Of a stretch of DNA of 64,000 nucleotides, positions 10,698 through 19,465 are shown piece by piece. The translations under genes and the position numbers were made by a program. A model generated the notes under the pieces. It had not been told where the DNA came from. It did no database searches and saw only the letters and a program-made list of their open reading frames with translations. The DNA is taken from NCBI GenBank assembly GCA_009827225.1, contig WUAI01000005.1, forward strand, positions 62,001-126,000, read 5' to 3'. Numbering within the stretch: position 1 is the first letter of the stretch; each line of letters opens with the position of its first letter. This DNA is from Flavobacteriaceae bacterium (lineage in GTDB: Bacteria > Bacteroidota > Bacteroidia > Flavobacteriales > Flavobacteriaceae).

Positions 10698-11996
10698 ATG
10701 GAATACTTCAGTCTAAATAAAAATGCACCTAGGGTTTCTTTCAAAGAGGCGGTTATAAGAGGTTTGGCACCAGATAAGGGGTTGTATTTTCCTTCTGAAA
10801 TTAACCCGCTATCCAAGGAGTTCATTGACAATATACAGGATTACGATCCGGTGACTGTTGCTTTCGAAGTGATTAAACAATTCGTTGGAGACGATATTCC
10901 TGAAGAAGCCTTAAAAAATATTATCCATGAGACCCTAAGCTTTGATTTTCCACTGGTACCGTTAGGGGATAAGACTTTTTCATTGGAATTGTATCATGGT
11001 CCGACGTTGGCGTTCAAAGATGTAGGCGCTCGGTTCATGGCCCGATGCCTGGGGTATTTCAACAGCCAGGATGCTCAATCGGAGAATGTAACCGTACTTG
11101 TTGCCACTTCTGGTGACACCGGCGGTGCCGTGGCGAGTGGATTCTTTAAAGTTCCCGGGGTGGAGGTGGTGATTCTGTATCCCAGCGGTAAAGTAAGTGA
11201 TATTCAGGAGAAACAACTTACAACTTTTGGCGAGAATATCGCAGCGGTCGAAGTGGAAGGTACCTTTGATGATTGCCAGGCTATGGTGAAACGTGCATTT
11301 TTGGACGAAGAACTCATTCAGCATAAAAAGCTTACTTCAGCCAATTCTATCAATGTGGCACGGTGGTTACCTCAAATGTTCTATTATTTCATGGCTTATC
11401 GCGCATTGGCAAAAAGACCTGAGAAGATTGTAATGAGTGTTCCAAGTGGTAACTTCGGAAATATCTGCGCCGGTATGATGGCCCAGAAACTAGGATTACC
11501 GATTCATCATTTTGTGAGCGGCACAAACGCCAATAGGGTAGTTCCTGAATTCCTGGCCAGCGGAAACTATGACCCCAAGCCCTCGGTAGCTACCATCTCT
11601 AATGCCATGGATGTTGGTGCCCCCAGTAATTTTGTCAGAATCAGGGAGATTTATGATAATAACTTCGACGTTTTAAAGAGTAATTTAACCGCTTTGAGTT
11701 ATTCAGATGAACAAACGGAAGAAGCAATTCGAGAATTATATAATGACTTTGGTTATATAGCAGATCCTCATGGAGCTATTGGTTACCTCGCTGCGAGAGA
11801 ATATCAGAAAAGTCATTCAGATGATTTATTGGTTTTTCTGGAGACTGCGCATCCGGTCAAATTCAGAGATGTGATCCCTTCTCCAATTTCCGAAGCAATT
11901 CAATTACCCGAGTCTATTCTTTCCATTCTTCCGAAAAAGAAAAAGGCCGAGTTTATCTCGACCTATTCTCAACTTAAATCAAAATTAATTAACTAA
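10698..11996 (+). CDS. thrC: Threonine synthase
   Basis: ThrC is a PLP enzyme that turns O-phosphohomoserine into threonine. The 432-aa protein shows the PLP lysine in HGPTLAFKDVGARFMARCLG (about residue 95-114), the ATSGDTGGAVASGF phosphate cup, and SVPSGNFGNICAGMMAQ. The length fits the bacterial (E. coli-like) form. It is the last gene of the run, ending nine bases before the convergent leuB stop, and I see no clear hairpin terminator between them, so the two transcripts may overlap. Confidence 0.95.
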   Translation: MEYFSLNKNAPRVSFKEAVIRGLAPDKGLYFPSEINPLSKEFIDNIQDYDPVTVAFEVIKQFVGDDIPEEALKNIIHETLSFDFPLVPLGDKTFSLELYHGPTLAFKDVGARFMARCLGYFNSQDAQSENVTVLVATSGDTGGAVASGFFKVPGVEVVILYPSGKVSDIQEKQLTTFGENIAAVEVEGTFDDCQAMVKRAFLDEELIQHKKLTSANSINVARWLPQMFYYFMAYRALAKRPEKIVMSVPSGNFGNICAGMMAQKLGLPIHHFVSGTNANRVVPEFLASGNYDPKPSVATISNAMDVGAPSNFVRIREIYDNNFDVLKSNLTALSYSDEQTEEAIRELYNDFGYIADPHGAIGYLAAREYQKSHSDDLLVFLETAHPVKFRDVIPSPISEAIQLPESILSILPKKKKAEFISTYSQLKSKLIN

Positions 11997-12005
11997 TTGC
12001 TACTT

Positions 12006-13124
12006 TTAAATTATGGTAGACTGGCCCAAATGAATGTTATTGAAATTCATATTGGTGTCGTCCGGGTTTGCGATGAAATCCTCAATAAAATCGCCGACTT
12101 TAGCCGTAGAAACGGCAGCATTACTACGATTAAGATCAGGCGTTGTAATATCGAGTTCTAATGCTTTCTCCACCGCCTGATGGATTCTTGCTGCTTCCTC
12201 ATGCAGTCCGAAATGCTCCAATAGCATTGCCGCAGATAAGATGGACGCGATAGGGTTCGCTATTCCTTTACCGGCACCTTCCGGGAAAGATCCGTGGATA
12301 GGTTCAAACAACCCTATGGTACCTCCAACTGACGCCGAAGCAAGCAATCCAATAGAACCACCAATCACGCTGGCTTCATCACTGATAATATCTCCGAACA
12401 TATTTTCCGTTAGGATAACATCAAACTGTTTGGGATTCAGGATCAGCTGCATGGCTGCGTTGTCCACAAATAGGAAGTCCAGCGTTACGTCTGGATATTG
12501 ACTTGCAAGTTCAGTAACTACTTTACGCCAGAGTCTTGAGCTTTCCAGAACATTGGCTTTGTCGACCAGGGTTACTTTTTTATTTCTTGATTGAGCGGCT
12601 TTAAACGCCAGATGGGCAATCCGTTCAATTTCTTCCTGAGAATAAATACATAAGTCGGATGCCACTGTTCCATCTTCACTTAGATGTTTTTCACCAAAAT
12701 AAATTCCACCGGTTAATTCGCGATAAATAGAAATATCGGTTCCTTGAATGATGTCTTCCTTTAGAGGCGATTTGTCCAGCAAAGTTTGATAAGCTTTCAC
12801 AGGACGAATATTCGCGAATAGCCCCAGTTCTTTTCTAAGTTTGAGAAGTCCTTGTTCGGGTCGCACCTTAGCGCTGGGATCGTTATCATATTTCGGATGA
12901 CCAATGGCCCCAAATAATACAGCGTCGCTGGAATTACAGGTTTCCAAAGTTTCGTCGGGGAGAGGATTCCCGGTGGCGTCGATGGCCGTTGCCCCAACCA
13001 GGGCTTCATGGTATACGAATGTGTGATCGAATTCAACTGAAATCGCGTTGAGTACTTTAATGGCTTCGCGGGTTACTTCCGGTCCTATTCCATCTCCAGG
13101 TAAAACGGCAATGTTTAGTTTCAT
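12006..13124 (-). CDS. leuB: 3-isopropylmalate dehydrogenase
   Basis: LeuB oxidises and decarboxylates 3-isopropylmalate to 2-ketoisocaproate with NAD. The 372-aa protein has the isocitrate/isopropylmalate dehydrogenase fold: VLPGDGIGPEVTREAIKVL at the N-terminus, GAIGHPKYDNDP, the RELTGGIYFGEKH substrate loop near residue 136, and the metal-binding ENMFGDIISDEAS near residue 240. It is the last gene of the leuA-leuC-leuD-leuB operon, 26 bases after leuD. The E-L-T-G-G loop is the isopropylmalate rather than isocitrate signature. Confidence 0.95.
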   Translation of the reverse strand: MKLNIAVLPGDGIGPEVTREAIKVLNAISVEFDHTFVYHEALVGATAIDATGNPLPDETLETCNSSDAVLFGAIGHPKYDNDPSAKVRPEQGLLKLRKELGLFANIRPVKAYQTLLDKSPLKEDIIQGTDISIYRELTGGIYFGEKHLSEDGTVASDLCIYSQEEIERIAHLAFKAAQSRNKKVTLVDKANVLESSRLWRKVVTELASQYPDVTLDFLFVDNAAMQLILNPKQFDVILTENMFGDIISDEASVIGGSIGLLASASVGGTIGLFEPIHGSFPEGAGKGIANPIASILSAAMLLEHFGLHEEAARIHQAVEKALELDITTPDLNRSNAAVSTAKVGDFIEDFIANPDDTNMNFNNIHLGQSTII

Positions 13125-13150
13125 ACTATTATTGTTTGCTTAAAGACTTA

Positions 13151-13738
13151 CTAAATATTTGCAGCCTCATAAGCGTTAATGGCCTCTATTTTGGAAAGAA
13201 GATAGTCAATATCATCATATCCATTGATCAGGCATGTTTTTTTATAAGGATCGATTTCGAAATTTTCTTCAATGGTGGTACCCTCTACAGATAAGGTCTG
13301 AGACTCAAGATCCACTTCAATTTTTACATTCGGGTTGTCCTCAATCGCACTAAAAATGTCATGTAGCACAGCGGGAGTTACCTGTATTGGCAGTAATCCG
13401 TTATTCAGGGAATTACCTTTGAAAATATCTGCAAAAAAGCTGGAAACGATCACTTTGAATCCGTAACCTGCCAAGGCCCATGCCGCATGCTCTCTACTCG
13501 AGCCACAACCGAAGTTATTTCCGGCCACCAGGATCTTACCACTGTATTCCGGTTTGTTCAAAGCAAAATCTTCATTCAATGCGCCGTTTTTATCAAATCT
13601 CCAATCCCGGAATACATTAGCACCGAAACCTTTTTTGTCGGTTGCCTTCAGAAAACGAGCGGGGATAATCTGATCGGTATCGATATTTTCAATCTCCAAT
13701 GGAACAGCGGTTGAAACAAGTTTGGTGAATTTCTCCAT
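13151..13738 (-). CDS. leuD: 3-isopropylmalate dehydratase, small subunit
   Basis: LeuD pairs with LeuC to isomerise 2- to 3-isopropylmalate. At 195 aa it is a typical swivelling aconitase domain: [15 protein letters not shown] (residues about 17-31), the [14 protein letters not shown] motif near residue 75, and the [13 protein letters not shown] segment. Its ATG overlaps the leuC stop by one base (TAATG), which suggests translational coupling of the two subunits. It ends 26 bases before leuB begins. Confidence 0.95.
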   Translation of the reverse strand: MEKFTKLVSTAVPLEIENIDTDQIIPARFLKATDKKGFGANVFRDWRFDKNGALNEDFALNKPEYSGKILVAGNNFGCGSSREHAAWALAGYGFKVIVSSFFADIFKGNSLNNGLLPIQVTPAVLHDIFSAIEDNPNVKIEVDLESQTLSVEGTTIEENFEIDPYKKTCLINGYDDIDYLLSKIEAINAYEAANI

Positions 13739-15120
13739 TAATTCAAGTGTTTGGTAATATCGATTATTTTTCCTTCAACGGCCGTTGCGGCTGCTACCAG
13801 CGGGCTTGCCAGTATAGTGCGCGAACCTTGTCCCTGGCGTCCTTCAAAATTCCTGTTGGATGTAGATACACAATATTCACCCTGAGGAATTTTATCATCA
13901 TTCATTGCAAGACATGCGGAACAACCCGGCTGTCGCAATTGAAAACCAGCTTCCGCAAAAATATCGTCAAGGCCTTCTTCTCTGATCTGAGATTCAACCT
14001 GCTTACTCCCGGGAACTAACCACGCTGTTACATTGGGTGCTTTTTGTTTCCCCCGGATGAAATTGGCAGCCACACGGAAATCTTCGATCCGTGAGTTGGT
14101 ACAACTTCCAATAAATACGTAATTAATAGGTTTGTCCAAAAGGGTTTCACCTGCTTCAAAGCCCATATATTCCAGGGATTTTTCGAAGGATTTGTCATCG
14201 GAAATAGGAATACGCTCGTTGATCTTGATTCCCATGCCAGGGTTGGTTCCGTAGGTGATCATAGGTTCAATATCAGCGGCATCGAATTCATACTCTTTGT
14301 CGAAAACGGCCTCCGGATCCGATTTCAGGGTTCTCCATTCTTCAACCTTCTTATTAAATTCTTCACCCTGCGGAGCGAACTTGCGTCCGGCGACGTATTC
14401 GAAAGTCGTTTCGTCAGGGGCTATCATTCCTCCCCGGGCCCCCATTTCAATACTCATATTGCACACTGTCATTCTGCCTTCCATCGTCATATTCTCAAAA
14501 ACGTCTCCGGCATATTCACAGAAATATCCGGTACCGGCATTGGTTCCTATTTTTGAAATGATATACAGGATCACATCCTTTGGTAAAACTCCGTTTTTGA
14601 GTTCACCATTTACCGTAACCCTCATTTTCTTAGGCTTCTTAAGCAAGAGGCATTGGCTAGCAAATACCTGTGCTACCTGACTGGTCCCAATTCCAAATGC
14701 AATGGTTCCAAATGCACCATGGGTTGAGGTGTGGCTGTCACCGCAAACAATGGTCATACCCGGTTGGGTAATCCCCAGTTCAGGGGCCATAACGTGTACA
14801 ATCCCATTGTATTTATGTCCTAATTCATAGAGGGTAATATTGTTCTTCTTGCAGTTCTCTGCAAGCTGTTTCAATTGATTTCTGGACAGTAAATCCTTTA
14901 CCGGCAGGTGTTGATTTAAGGTAGGAGTATTATGATCGGCGGTAGCGACGATCTTATCAGGTCTCAGAATCGGAATACCGCGTTCTTCCAGTTCCTGGAA
15001 TGCTTGCGGACTTGTAACCTCATGAATGAGGTGTTTATCGATATAAAGTATTTCCGGTCCGTTTTCAATGGTTTCCACTACATGAGCATCCCATACTTTG
15101 TCGAATAATGTCTTTTTCAT
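13738..15120 (-). CDS. leuC: 3-isopropylmalate dehydratase, large subunit
   Basis: LeuC is the Fe-S catalytic subunit of isopropylmalate isomerase, 460 aa, aconitase family. It begins [14 protein letters not shown]; the cluster cysteines are in [13 protein letters not shown] (about residue 340) and [15 protein letters not shown] (about residue 401); the [12 protein letters not shown] block is near residue 128. Its ATG overlaps the leuA stop (TGATG) and its stop overlaps the leuD start, so leuA-leuC-leuD look translationally coupled. Confidence 0.95.
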   Translation of the reverse strand: MKKTLFDKVWDAHVVETIENGPEILYIDKHLIHEVTSPQAFQELEERGIPILRPDKIVATADHNTPTLNQHLPVKDLLSRNQLKQLAENCKKNNITLYELGHKYNGIVHVMAPELGITQPGMTIVCGDSHTSTHGAFGTIAFGIGTSQVAQVFASQCLLLKKPKKMRVTVNGELKNGVLPKDVILYIISKIGTNAGTGYFCEYAGDVFENMTMEGRMTVCNMSIEMGARGGMIAPDETTFEYVAGRKFAPQGEEFNKKVEEWRTLKSDPEAVFDKEYEFDAADIEPMITYGTNPGMGIKINERIPISDDKSFEKSLEYMGFEAGETLLDKPINYVFIGSCTNSRIEDFRVAANFIRGKQKAPNVTAWLVPGSKQVESQIREEGLDDIFAEAGFQLRQPGCSACLAMNDDKIPQGEYCVSTSNRNFEGRQGQGSRTILASPLVAAATAVEGKIIDITKHLN

Positions 15121-16295
15121 CAGGCAGATGCAATTTGGCTAAACACGGTGCTGGTTTCAATAATTTGATGGATATCATTGTCTTCTATTTCCTTCTTCTT
15201 ATCAGCGAATTTCAGGAAATTGGTATACACTTCGTCCAATTGTAATTTCGTTAGTTCGTATCCCACTTTTCTTGCGCGATATGCCAAAGCAGCGCGTCCA
15301 CTCCTGGCCGTAAGTACGATAGCAGATTCCGTTACTCCCACTTCATGCGGATCGATAATTTCATAGGTCTCGCGATTCTTGATCACCCCGTCCTGGTGAA
15401 TTCCGGAGCTGTGCGCGAACGCATTCGATCCAACGATGGCTTTATTGGGTTGTGTGTAGATCCCCATATTGTTCGAGACCATCTGACTGGTTTCGTACAA
15501 CAATTTTGTATTTATATTGGTTTCCAGATCTAAATAAGGATGTTGCTTTAAGATCATGACAACTTCCTCCAGGGCGGTGTTTCCAGCACGTTCGCCTATA
15601 CCGTTGATAGTACATTCTATTTGTCGAGCCCCTTGTATCACTCCTTCTATGGAATTGGCCGTGGCAAGACCAAGGTCATTATGACAGTGGCACGATAATA
15701 TTGCCTTTTCGATCCCTTTCACATTTTCCTTCAGGTATTTGATCTTAGCTCCATATTCGTTCGGAAGACAATACCCAGTGGTGTCCGGGATATTAAGAAC
15801 GGTAGCACCTGCTCTAATTGCCTCTTCACAAACCCTTGCGAGATATTCATTATCTGTACGACCGGCATCTTCAGCATAAAACTCTACGTCCTCAACAAAT
15901 GACTTTGCATATTTTACTGCCTTGTACACTCGTTCCAGGATTTCTTCACGATTTGATTTAAACTTATGTTTGATATGAGAATCCGAAGTACCAATTCCGG
16001 TATGAATTCTGGGTTTTCTTGCATCTTTGAGGGCACTGGCCGCTACTTCTATATCTTTTTCCACAGCTCTCGTTAGTCCACAAACTGTGGCATTTTTTAC
16101 TATTTCTGATACGGCAGAAACCGAGGCATAGTCACCTGGGCTTGAAATAGGAAAGCCAGCTTCTATAACATCTACACCCAATAAATCCAGCTGTTCGGCA
16201 ATGATGATCTTTTGTGCGGTGTTCAATTTACATCCGGGTACTTGTTCTCCATCCCGGAGCGTTGTATCGAAGATATGAATATGTGATTTTGACAT
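15120..16295 (-). CDS. leuA: 2-isopropylmalate synthase, short form
   Basis: LeuA condenses 2-ketoisovalerate with acetyl-CoA, the committed leucine step. The protein shows the HMGL/IPMS TIM barrel: [14 protein letters not shown] (residues about 7-20), [10 protein letters not shown], the metal-binding [16 protein letters not shown] near residue 202, and [14 protein letters not shown] start at ATG 16295 (391 aa, MSKSHIHIF); an upstream in-frame TTG at 16349 would add 18 residues without family support. E. coli LeuA is about 520 aa; here the C-terminal LeuA dimer (leucine-binding) domain is absent, so leucine feedback through that domain is not expected. Citramalate synthase is an alternative, but the leuCDB context favours LeuA. 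Confidence 0.92.
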   Translation of the reverse strand: MSKSHIHIFDTTLRDGEQVPGCKLNTAQKIIIAEQLDLLGVDVIEAGFPISSPGDYASVSAVSEIVKNATVCGLTRAVEKDIEVAASALKDARKPRIHTGIGTSDSHIKHKFKSNREEILERVYKAVKYAKSFVEDVEFYAEDAGRTDNEYLARVCEEAIRAGATVLNIPDTTGYCLPNEYGAKIKYLKENVKGIEKAILSCHCHNDLGLATANSIEGVIQGARQIECTINGIGERAGNTALEEVVMILKQHPYLDLETNINTKLLYETSQMVSNNMGIYTQPNKAIVGSNAFAHSSGIHQDGVIKNRETYEIIDPHEVGVTESAIVLTARSGRAALAYRARKVGYELTKLQLDEVYTNFLKFADKKKEIEDNDIHQIIETSTVFSQIASA

Positions 16296-16444
16296 TTTTA
16301 TGATAAATGTTGATAATTGCGGTACGAATTTATATTTTGGATCGCTCAATTATCAAAAAATTACCTCCTTTTCTACGGCGTTAAAACGGAATTAATTTTA
16401 TTTATGATGCTGTTAATCAGTAAGTTAAAAGTTATATAATACCT
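16296..16444. other. Divergent intergenic region leuA / conserved hypothetical
   Basis: The 149 bp between divergent genes should hold the leu operon promoter and that of the gene at 16445. The minus strand has an AGGAGG (16369-16364), unusual for this phylum, seven bases before TTG 16356-16354, which opens a frame of only eight codons (MIIERSKI) ending at TAA 16332-16330. No rho-independent attenuator or leucine-rich leader was found, and neither strand has a perfect TAnnTTTG box. Confidence 0.4.
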
Positions 16445-17986
16445 ATGCCCAAAACCCAAAAAGATAATCTGTTCGATTTGGTGAAATCACTCACAAAATC
16501 TGAAAAGAGACAATTTAAATTGTACGTGGGCAGATTAGGGGTGAATGAGGACGCCAAATTCATGACACTTTTCGACATAATTGAAAAGATTTCAAGTTAT
16601 GATGAAGCTGAAATATTAAAAAGCGGTGTCATTCAGAAAAAACAACTTTCTAACTTAAAAGCACACCTCTATAAACAGATCCTGGTGAGCCTTCGTCTCA
16701 ACCCATCGCACCAGAATATTCGAATTCAGATCAGGGAACAGCTAGACTTCGCAACGATCCTGTATCATAAAGGATTGTACAATCAAAGCCTTCGGATTCT
16801 TGACCGTGCAAAGATGCAAGCTCTTGCGCATGAGGAAAAAAATATTGCCTATGAGATCATCGAGTTGGAAAAGGTAATAGAATCCCAATATATCACGCGC
16901 AGTATTAGCAATCGCGCGGATGAATTAACCGTGGAAGCCAAGAATGTAAGCAGCCTGAATGTACTCACCAGCAAATTGAGTAATCTGTCCTTACAGCTCT
17001 ACGGAATTTTCCTCAAAAAGGGATATGTAAAAAATGATGAGGAATACCAGGTCATCACCCAATACTTCAATGCCCGTATGCCCAAGTTTAAGATGAATGA
17101 CCTGGGTTTTCGTGAGAAGTTGTGGTTGTACAAAGCATATCTGTGGTATAGTTTTTTGATTCAGGATTTTAAGTCCTGTTATAAATATTCGTTGAAGTGG
17201 GTGGACCTCTTTTACGAAAGGGAGGAAATGATCTATTTGAACCCGGTTTTCTTTCTTAGAGGTAACCAGTATTTGCTCGAAGCCCTTTTCTATATCAAGG
17301 ATATCGATCGATTCAAGGAGAGCCTGGAACGCCTGGAAAATGTGGTCTCGCAATCACAATTTCCGAAGAGCGAAAACATCAATAGTCTCATATTTCTGCA
17401 TTTATATTCCCATAAGATCAATCTTCATTTTATGGAGGGAACTTTTGAAGAGGGACTGGCTATTATTCCGGAAGTTCTGGCGGGGATCAAAGAAAATCGT
17501 GGAATGATCGATGAACACCACGTGATGATGTTCTATTATAAAATTGCATGTCTGTATTTTGGCTGTGGTCGGAACAAAGAATGTATCACCTACCTGGAAA
17601 AGATAATCAGCAATAAGAGCCTCCAAATGCGGGAAGATCTCTTGTGCTTTTCAAGAATTCTCAACCTGGTAGCGCATTATGAAGCAGGAGAGGATTATCA
17701 TCTTGACCGACTTATAAGAAGCACCTATAAATTTCTCATCAAGATGGAAGATTTATACCAGGTGCAGAAAGAGATGATAAAATTCCTTAGAGGGTTGGGC
17801 GATATTTATCCTCATCAATTAAAGGGTGAGTTTCAAAAGCTTTACGATACCCTCCTTCCGTTAGAAGAAGATCCTTACGAACGAAGGAGCTTCTTGTACC
17901 TCGATATACTTACCTGGCTCGAGAGTCATATCACCGGCCGGTCCATACCTGAAATCATTCGTGAGAAAGCCGGAATTGAAAATTAA
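16445..17986 (+). CDS. Conserved hypothetical, all-helical (TPR-like) protein
   Basis: I do not recognise a named family for this 513-aa protein. It has no signal peptide or membrane segment and is rich in Leu, Glu, Lys and Tyr in a pattern that suggests stacked amphipathic helices throughout, with TPR-like spacing (e.g. ATILYHKGLYNQSLRILDRA, IACLYFGCGRNKECITYLEK). The first 60 residues (LFDLVKSLTKSEKRQFKLYV) look like a separate helical N-terminal domain. It is probably cytosolic and a scaffold or protein-binding factor; no catalytic motif is visible. It stands alone between the divergent leu operon and the SAM riboswitch. ATG 16445 is the first start in frame. Confidence 0.75.
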   Translation: MPKTQKDNLFDLVKSLTKSEKRQFKLYVGRLGVNEDAKFMTLFDIIEKISSYDEAEILKSGVIQKKQLSNLKAHLYKQILVSLRLNPSHQNIRIQIREQLDFATILYHKGLYNQSLRILDRAKMQALAHEEKNIAYEIIELEKVIESQYITRSISNRADELTVEAKNVSSLNVLTSKLSNLSLQLYGIFLKKGYVKNDEEYQVITQYFNARMPKFKMNDLGFREKLWLYKAYLWYSFLIQDFKSCYKYSLKWVDLFYEREEMIYLNPVFFLRGNQYLLEALFYIKDIDRFKESLERLENVVSQSQFPKSENINSLIFLHLYSHKINLHFMEGTFEEGLAIIPEVLAGIKENRGMIDEHHVMMFYYKIACLYFGCGRNKECITYLEKIISNKSLQMREDLLCFSRILNLVAHYEAGEDYHLDRLIRSTYKFLIKMEDLYQVQKEMIKFLRGLGDIYPHQLKGEFQKLYDTLLPLEEDPYERRSFLYLDILTWLESHITGRSIPEIIREKAGIEN

Positions 17987-18025
17987 TTGTACCAAATATT
18001 TGGAGAATTGATTTTTCTTTCTAAA

Positions 18026-18037
18026 TATTTGTACTCA
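18026..18037 (+). promoter_or_regulatory. Shared promoter-like motif upstream of SAM riboswitch 1
   Basis: The 12-mer TATTTGTACTCA occurs here and again at 23031-23042, in both cases 32-36 bases before the first base of a SAM-I aptamer. ATTTG resembles the end of the Bacteroidota -7 box TAnnTTTG, so these are probably the promoters of the two riboswitch-controlled operons. A TTG at 18008-18010 could be the -33 element, though the spacing is short. Confidence 0.45.
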
Positions 18038-18061
18038 CAAAGTTCAAAACTTTATTGAAAT

Positions 18062-18171
18062 GTTATCAAGAAAGGTGGAGGGAATAGACCCTGCGAAGCC
18101 TTAGCAACCCTTCGTTCTAAACGAAGAAGGTGCTAAATTCTACACCGGAAATATTTCGGGGATAGATAACG
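18062..18171 (+). ncRNA. SAM-I (S-box) riboswitch 1
   Basis: The 5' UTR of the transsulfuration gene holds a full SAM-I aptamer. P1 pairs GTTATC (18062-18067) with GATAAC (18166-18171). After it come the conserved AAGAAAGGTGGAGGGA, the GACCCTGCGAAGCC and TTAGCAACC blocks, a P3 stem closed over CGTTCTAAACG, GAAGGTGCTAA, and a P4 stem. SAM-I RNAs repress methionine/cysteine genes when SAM is abundant. Downstream is a perfect 7-bp hairpin CCAATCT-TCC-AGATTGG (18178-18194) and a weaker one, CGTC-GAAA-GACG (18232-18243), followed by T-rich sequence; I cannot decide whether the switch acts by termination or on translation. Confidence 0.93.
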
Positions 18172-18293
18172 AACGACCCAATCTTCCAGATTGGAAGCTC
18201 AATTTCTTTATAACATTTTTCTATTGAAGTACGTCGAAAGACGGATTTTGACTTTTTGGTTTAATCAATTTATTAACTCAAAAAATTAGAAAA

Positions 18294-19463
18294 ATGAGTG
18301 CAACAAAAATTATCCATTCTGTACCAAGTGATCCATTAACCGGTTCTATCTCGGTACCCGTTTACCAAACGTCCACTTTTGTTCAGGAGGCTCCGGGAGT
18401 CCATAAAGGATTCGACTATGCCAGAAGTAACAACCCAACAAGAAAAGCCCTGGAAGACATAGTCGCCCAATTGGAAGGTGGCGATGCCGGATTTGCTTTC
18501 GCCACGGGGCTAGCGGCTATCGATTCCGTTTTAAAACTACTCTCGGCAGGCGATGAAATCGTTGCCGTAGATGATATTTATGGAGGTGCCTACCGCCTGT
18601 TCACACATGTGTATGAAAAATTGGGAATCGATGTGAAGTATGTAGACACAACCGATGTTGAAAATCTGGCGCACGAAGTGACATCGAGAACTAAACTCAT
18701 CTGGATCGAATCTCCAACGAACCCTACCCTTAAGGTTTCAGATATTGAAGCCATTTCAAGAATTGCAAAAAGTGTCAATGCCTTATTGGTGGTAGACAAC
18801 ACCTTTGCTAGTCCCATTGCTCAAAAACCCATCGATCTAGGTGCCGACATTGTGATACACAGTGGCACCAAGTATATTGGAGGACATTCAGACTTGGTCG
18901 CTGGTTTGGTGGTTACCCGAACAGAAGAACTTTCAGAAAAAATAAAATTTGTTCAGAATGCTTCCGGTGGAGTGCTCGGTCCCTGGGACTGTTTTCTTAC
19001 CATTCGGGGAATAGAAACATTGGATCTACGATTTCGCAAACAATGTGAGAATGCATTGGAAGTCGCCCGTTATTTGGAAGGACATCCTTTGGTGAGTGCG
19101 GTTTTTTATCCCGGACTAGAGAATCATAAGAACCATGACATTGCTAAGGCACAGCAAAATGGTTTATACGGCGGAATCGTTTCCTTCGTTCTCAAAGAAG
19201 ACACCCAGGATGCGGCTAACGCTTTTGTGTCCGGCACTCAATATTTTAAGCTGGCTGAAAGTCTTGGTGGGGTGAAGAGTTTGCTTTGCCATCCTGCTCA
19301 AATGACCCACGCGTCTATCCCTCGTGAAAAACGCTTGAGTGCAGGAATTACCGATTCCCTGATCAGACTTTCCTGTGGAATAGAGGAGGCCGTCGACCTT
19401 ATCAAAGATCTTGAAAATACCTTTATCAAAGTTTCCCGGACCAAGGAGGCCGTGGCGTTTTAG
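18294..19463 (+). CDS. metB: Transsulfuration enzyme (cystathionine gamma-synthase / O-acetylhomoserine sulfhydrylase type)
   Basis: This 389-aa PLP enzyme belongs to the Cys/Met metabolism family. Visible: FDYARSNNPTRKALE, GFAFATGLAAIDSVL, EIVAVDDIYGGAYRLF, the substrate region ESPTNPTLKVSDI, and the PLP lysine in DIVIHSGTKYIGGHSDLVAG (about residue 200). The length fits cystathionine gamma-synthase or gamma-lyase, not the roughly 430-aa MetY. Riboswitch control and the adjoining homoserine dehydrogenase argue for methionine synthesis from an activated homoserine, but synthase, lyase and sulfhydrylase cannot be separated by reading alone. It is first in its operon; the next gene starts two bases after its stop. 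Confidence 0.82.
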   Translation: MSATKIIHSVPSDPLTGSISVPVYQTSTFVQEAPGVHKGFDYARSNNPTRKALEDIVAQLEGGDAGFAFATGLAAIDSVLKLLSAGDEIVAVDDIYGGAYRLFTHVYEKLGIDVKYVDTTDVENLAHEVTSRTKLIWIESPTNPTLKVSDIEAISRIAKSVNALLVVDNTFASPIAQKPIDLGADIVIHSGTKYIGGHSDLVAGLVVTRTEELSEKIKFVQNASGGVLGPWDCFLTIRGIETLDLRFRKQCENALEVARYLEGHPLVSAVFYPGLENHKNHDIAKAQQNGLYGGIVSFVLKEDTQDAANAFVSGTQYFKLAESLGGVKSLLCHPAQMTHASIPREKRLSAGITDSLIRLSCGIEEAVDLIKDLENTFIKVSRTKEAVAF

Positions 19464-19465
19464 TC

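Noticed and set aside
12241-15533. Plus-strand ORFs of 60-140 codons opposite the leu operon
   Set aside because: They are antisense shadows of well-supported leuB, leuD, leuC and leuA and carry no family motifs.
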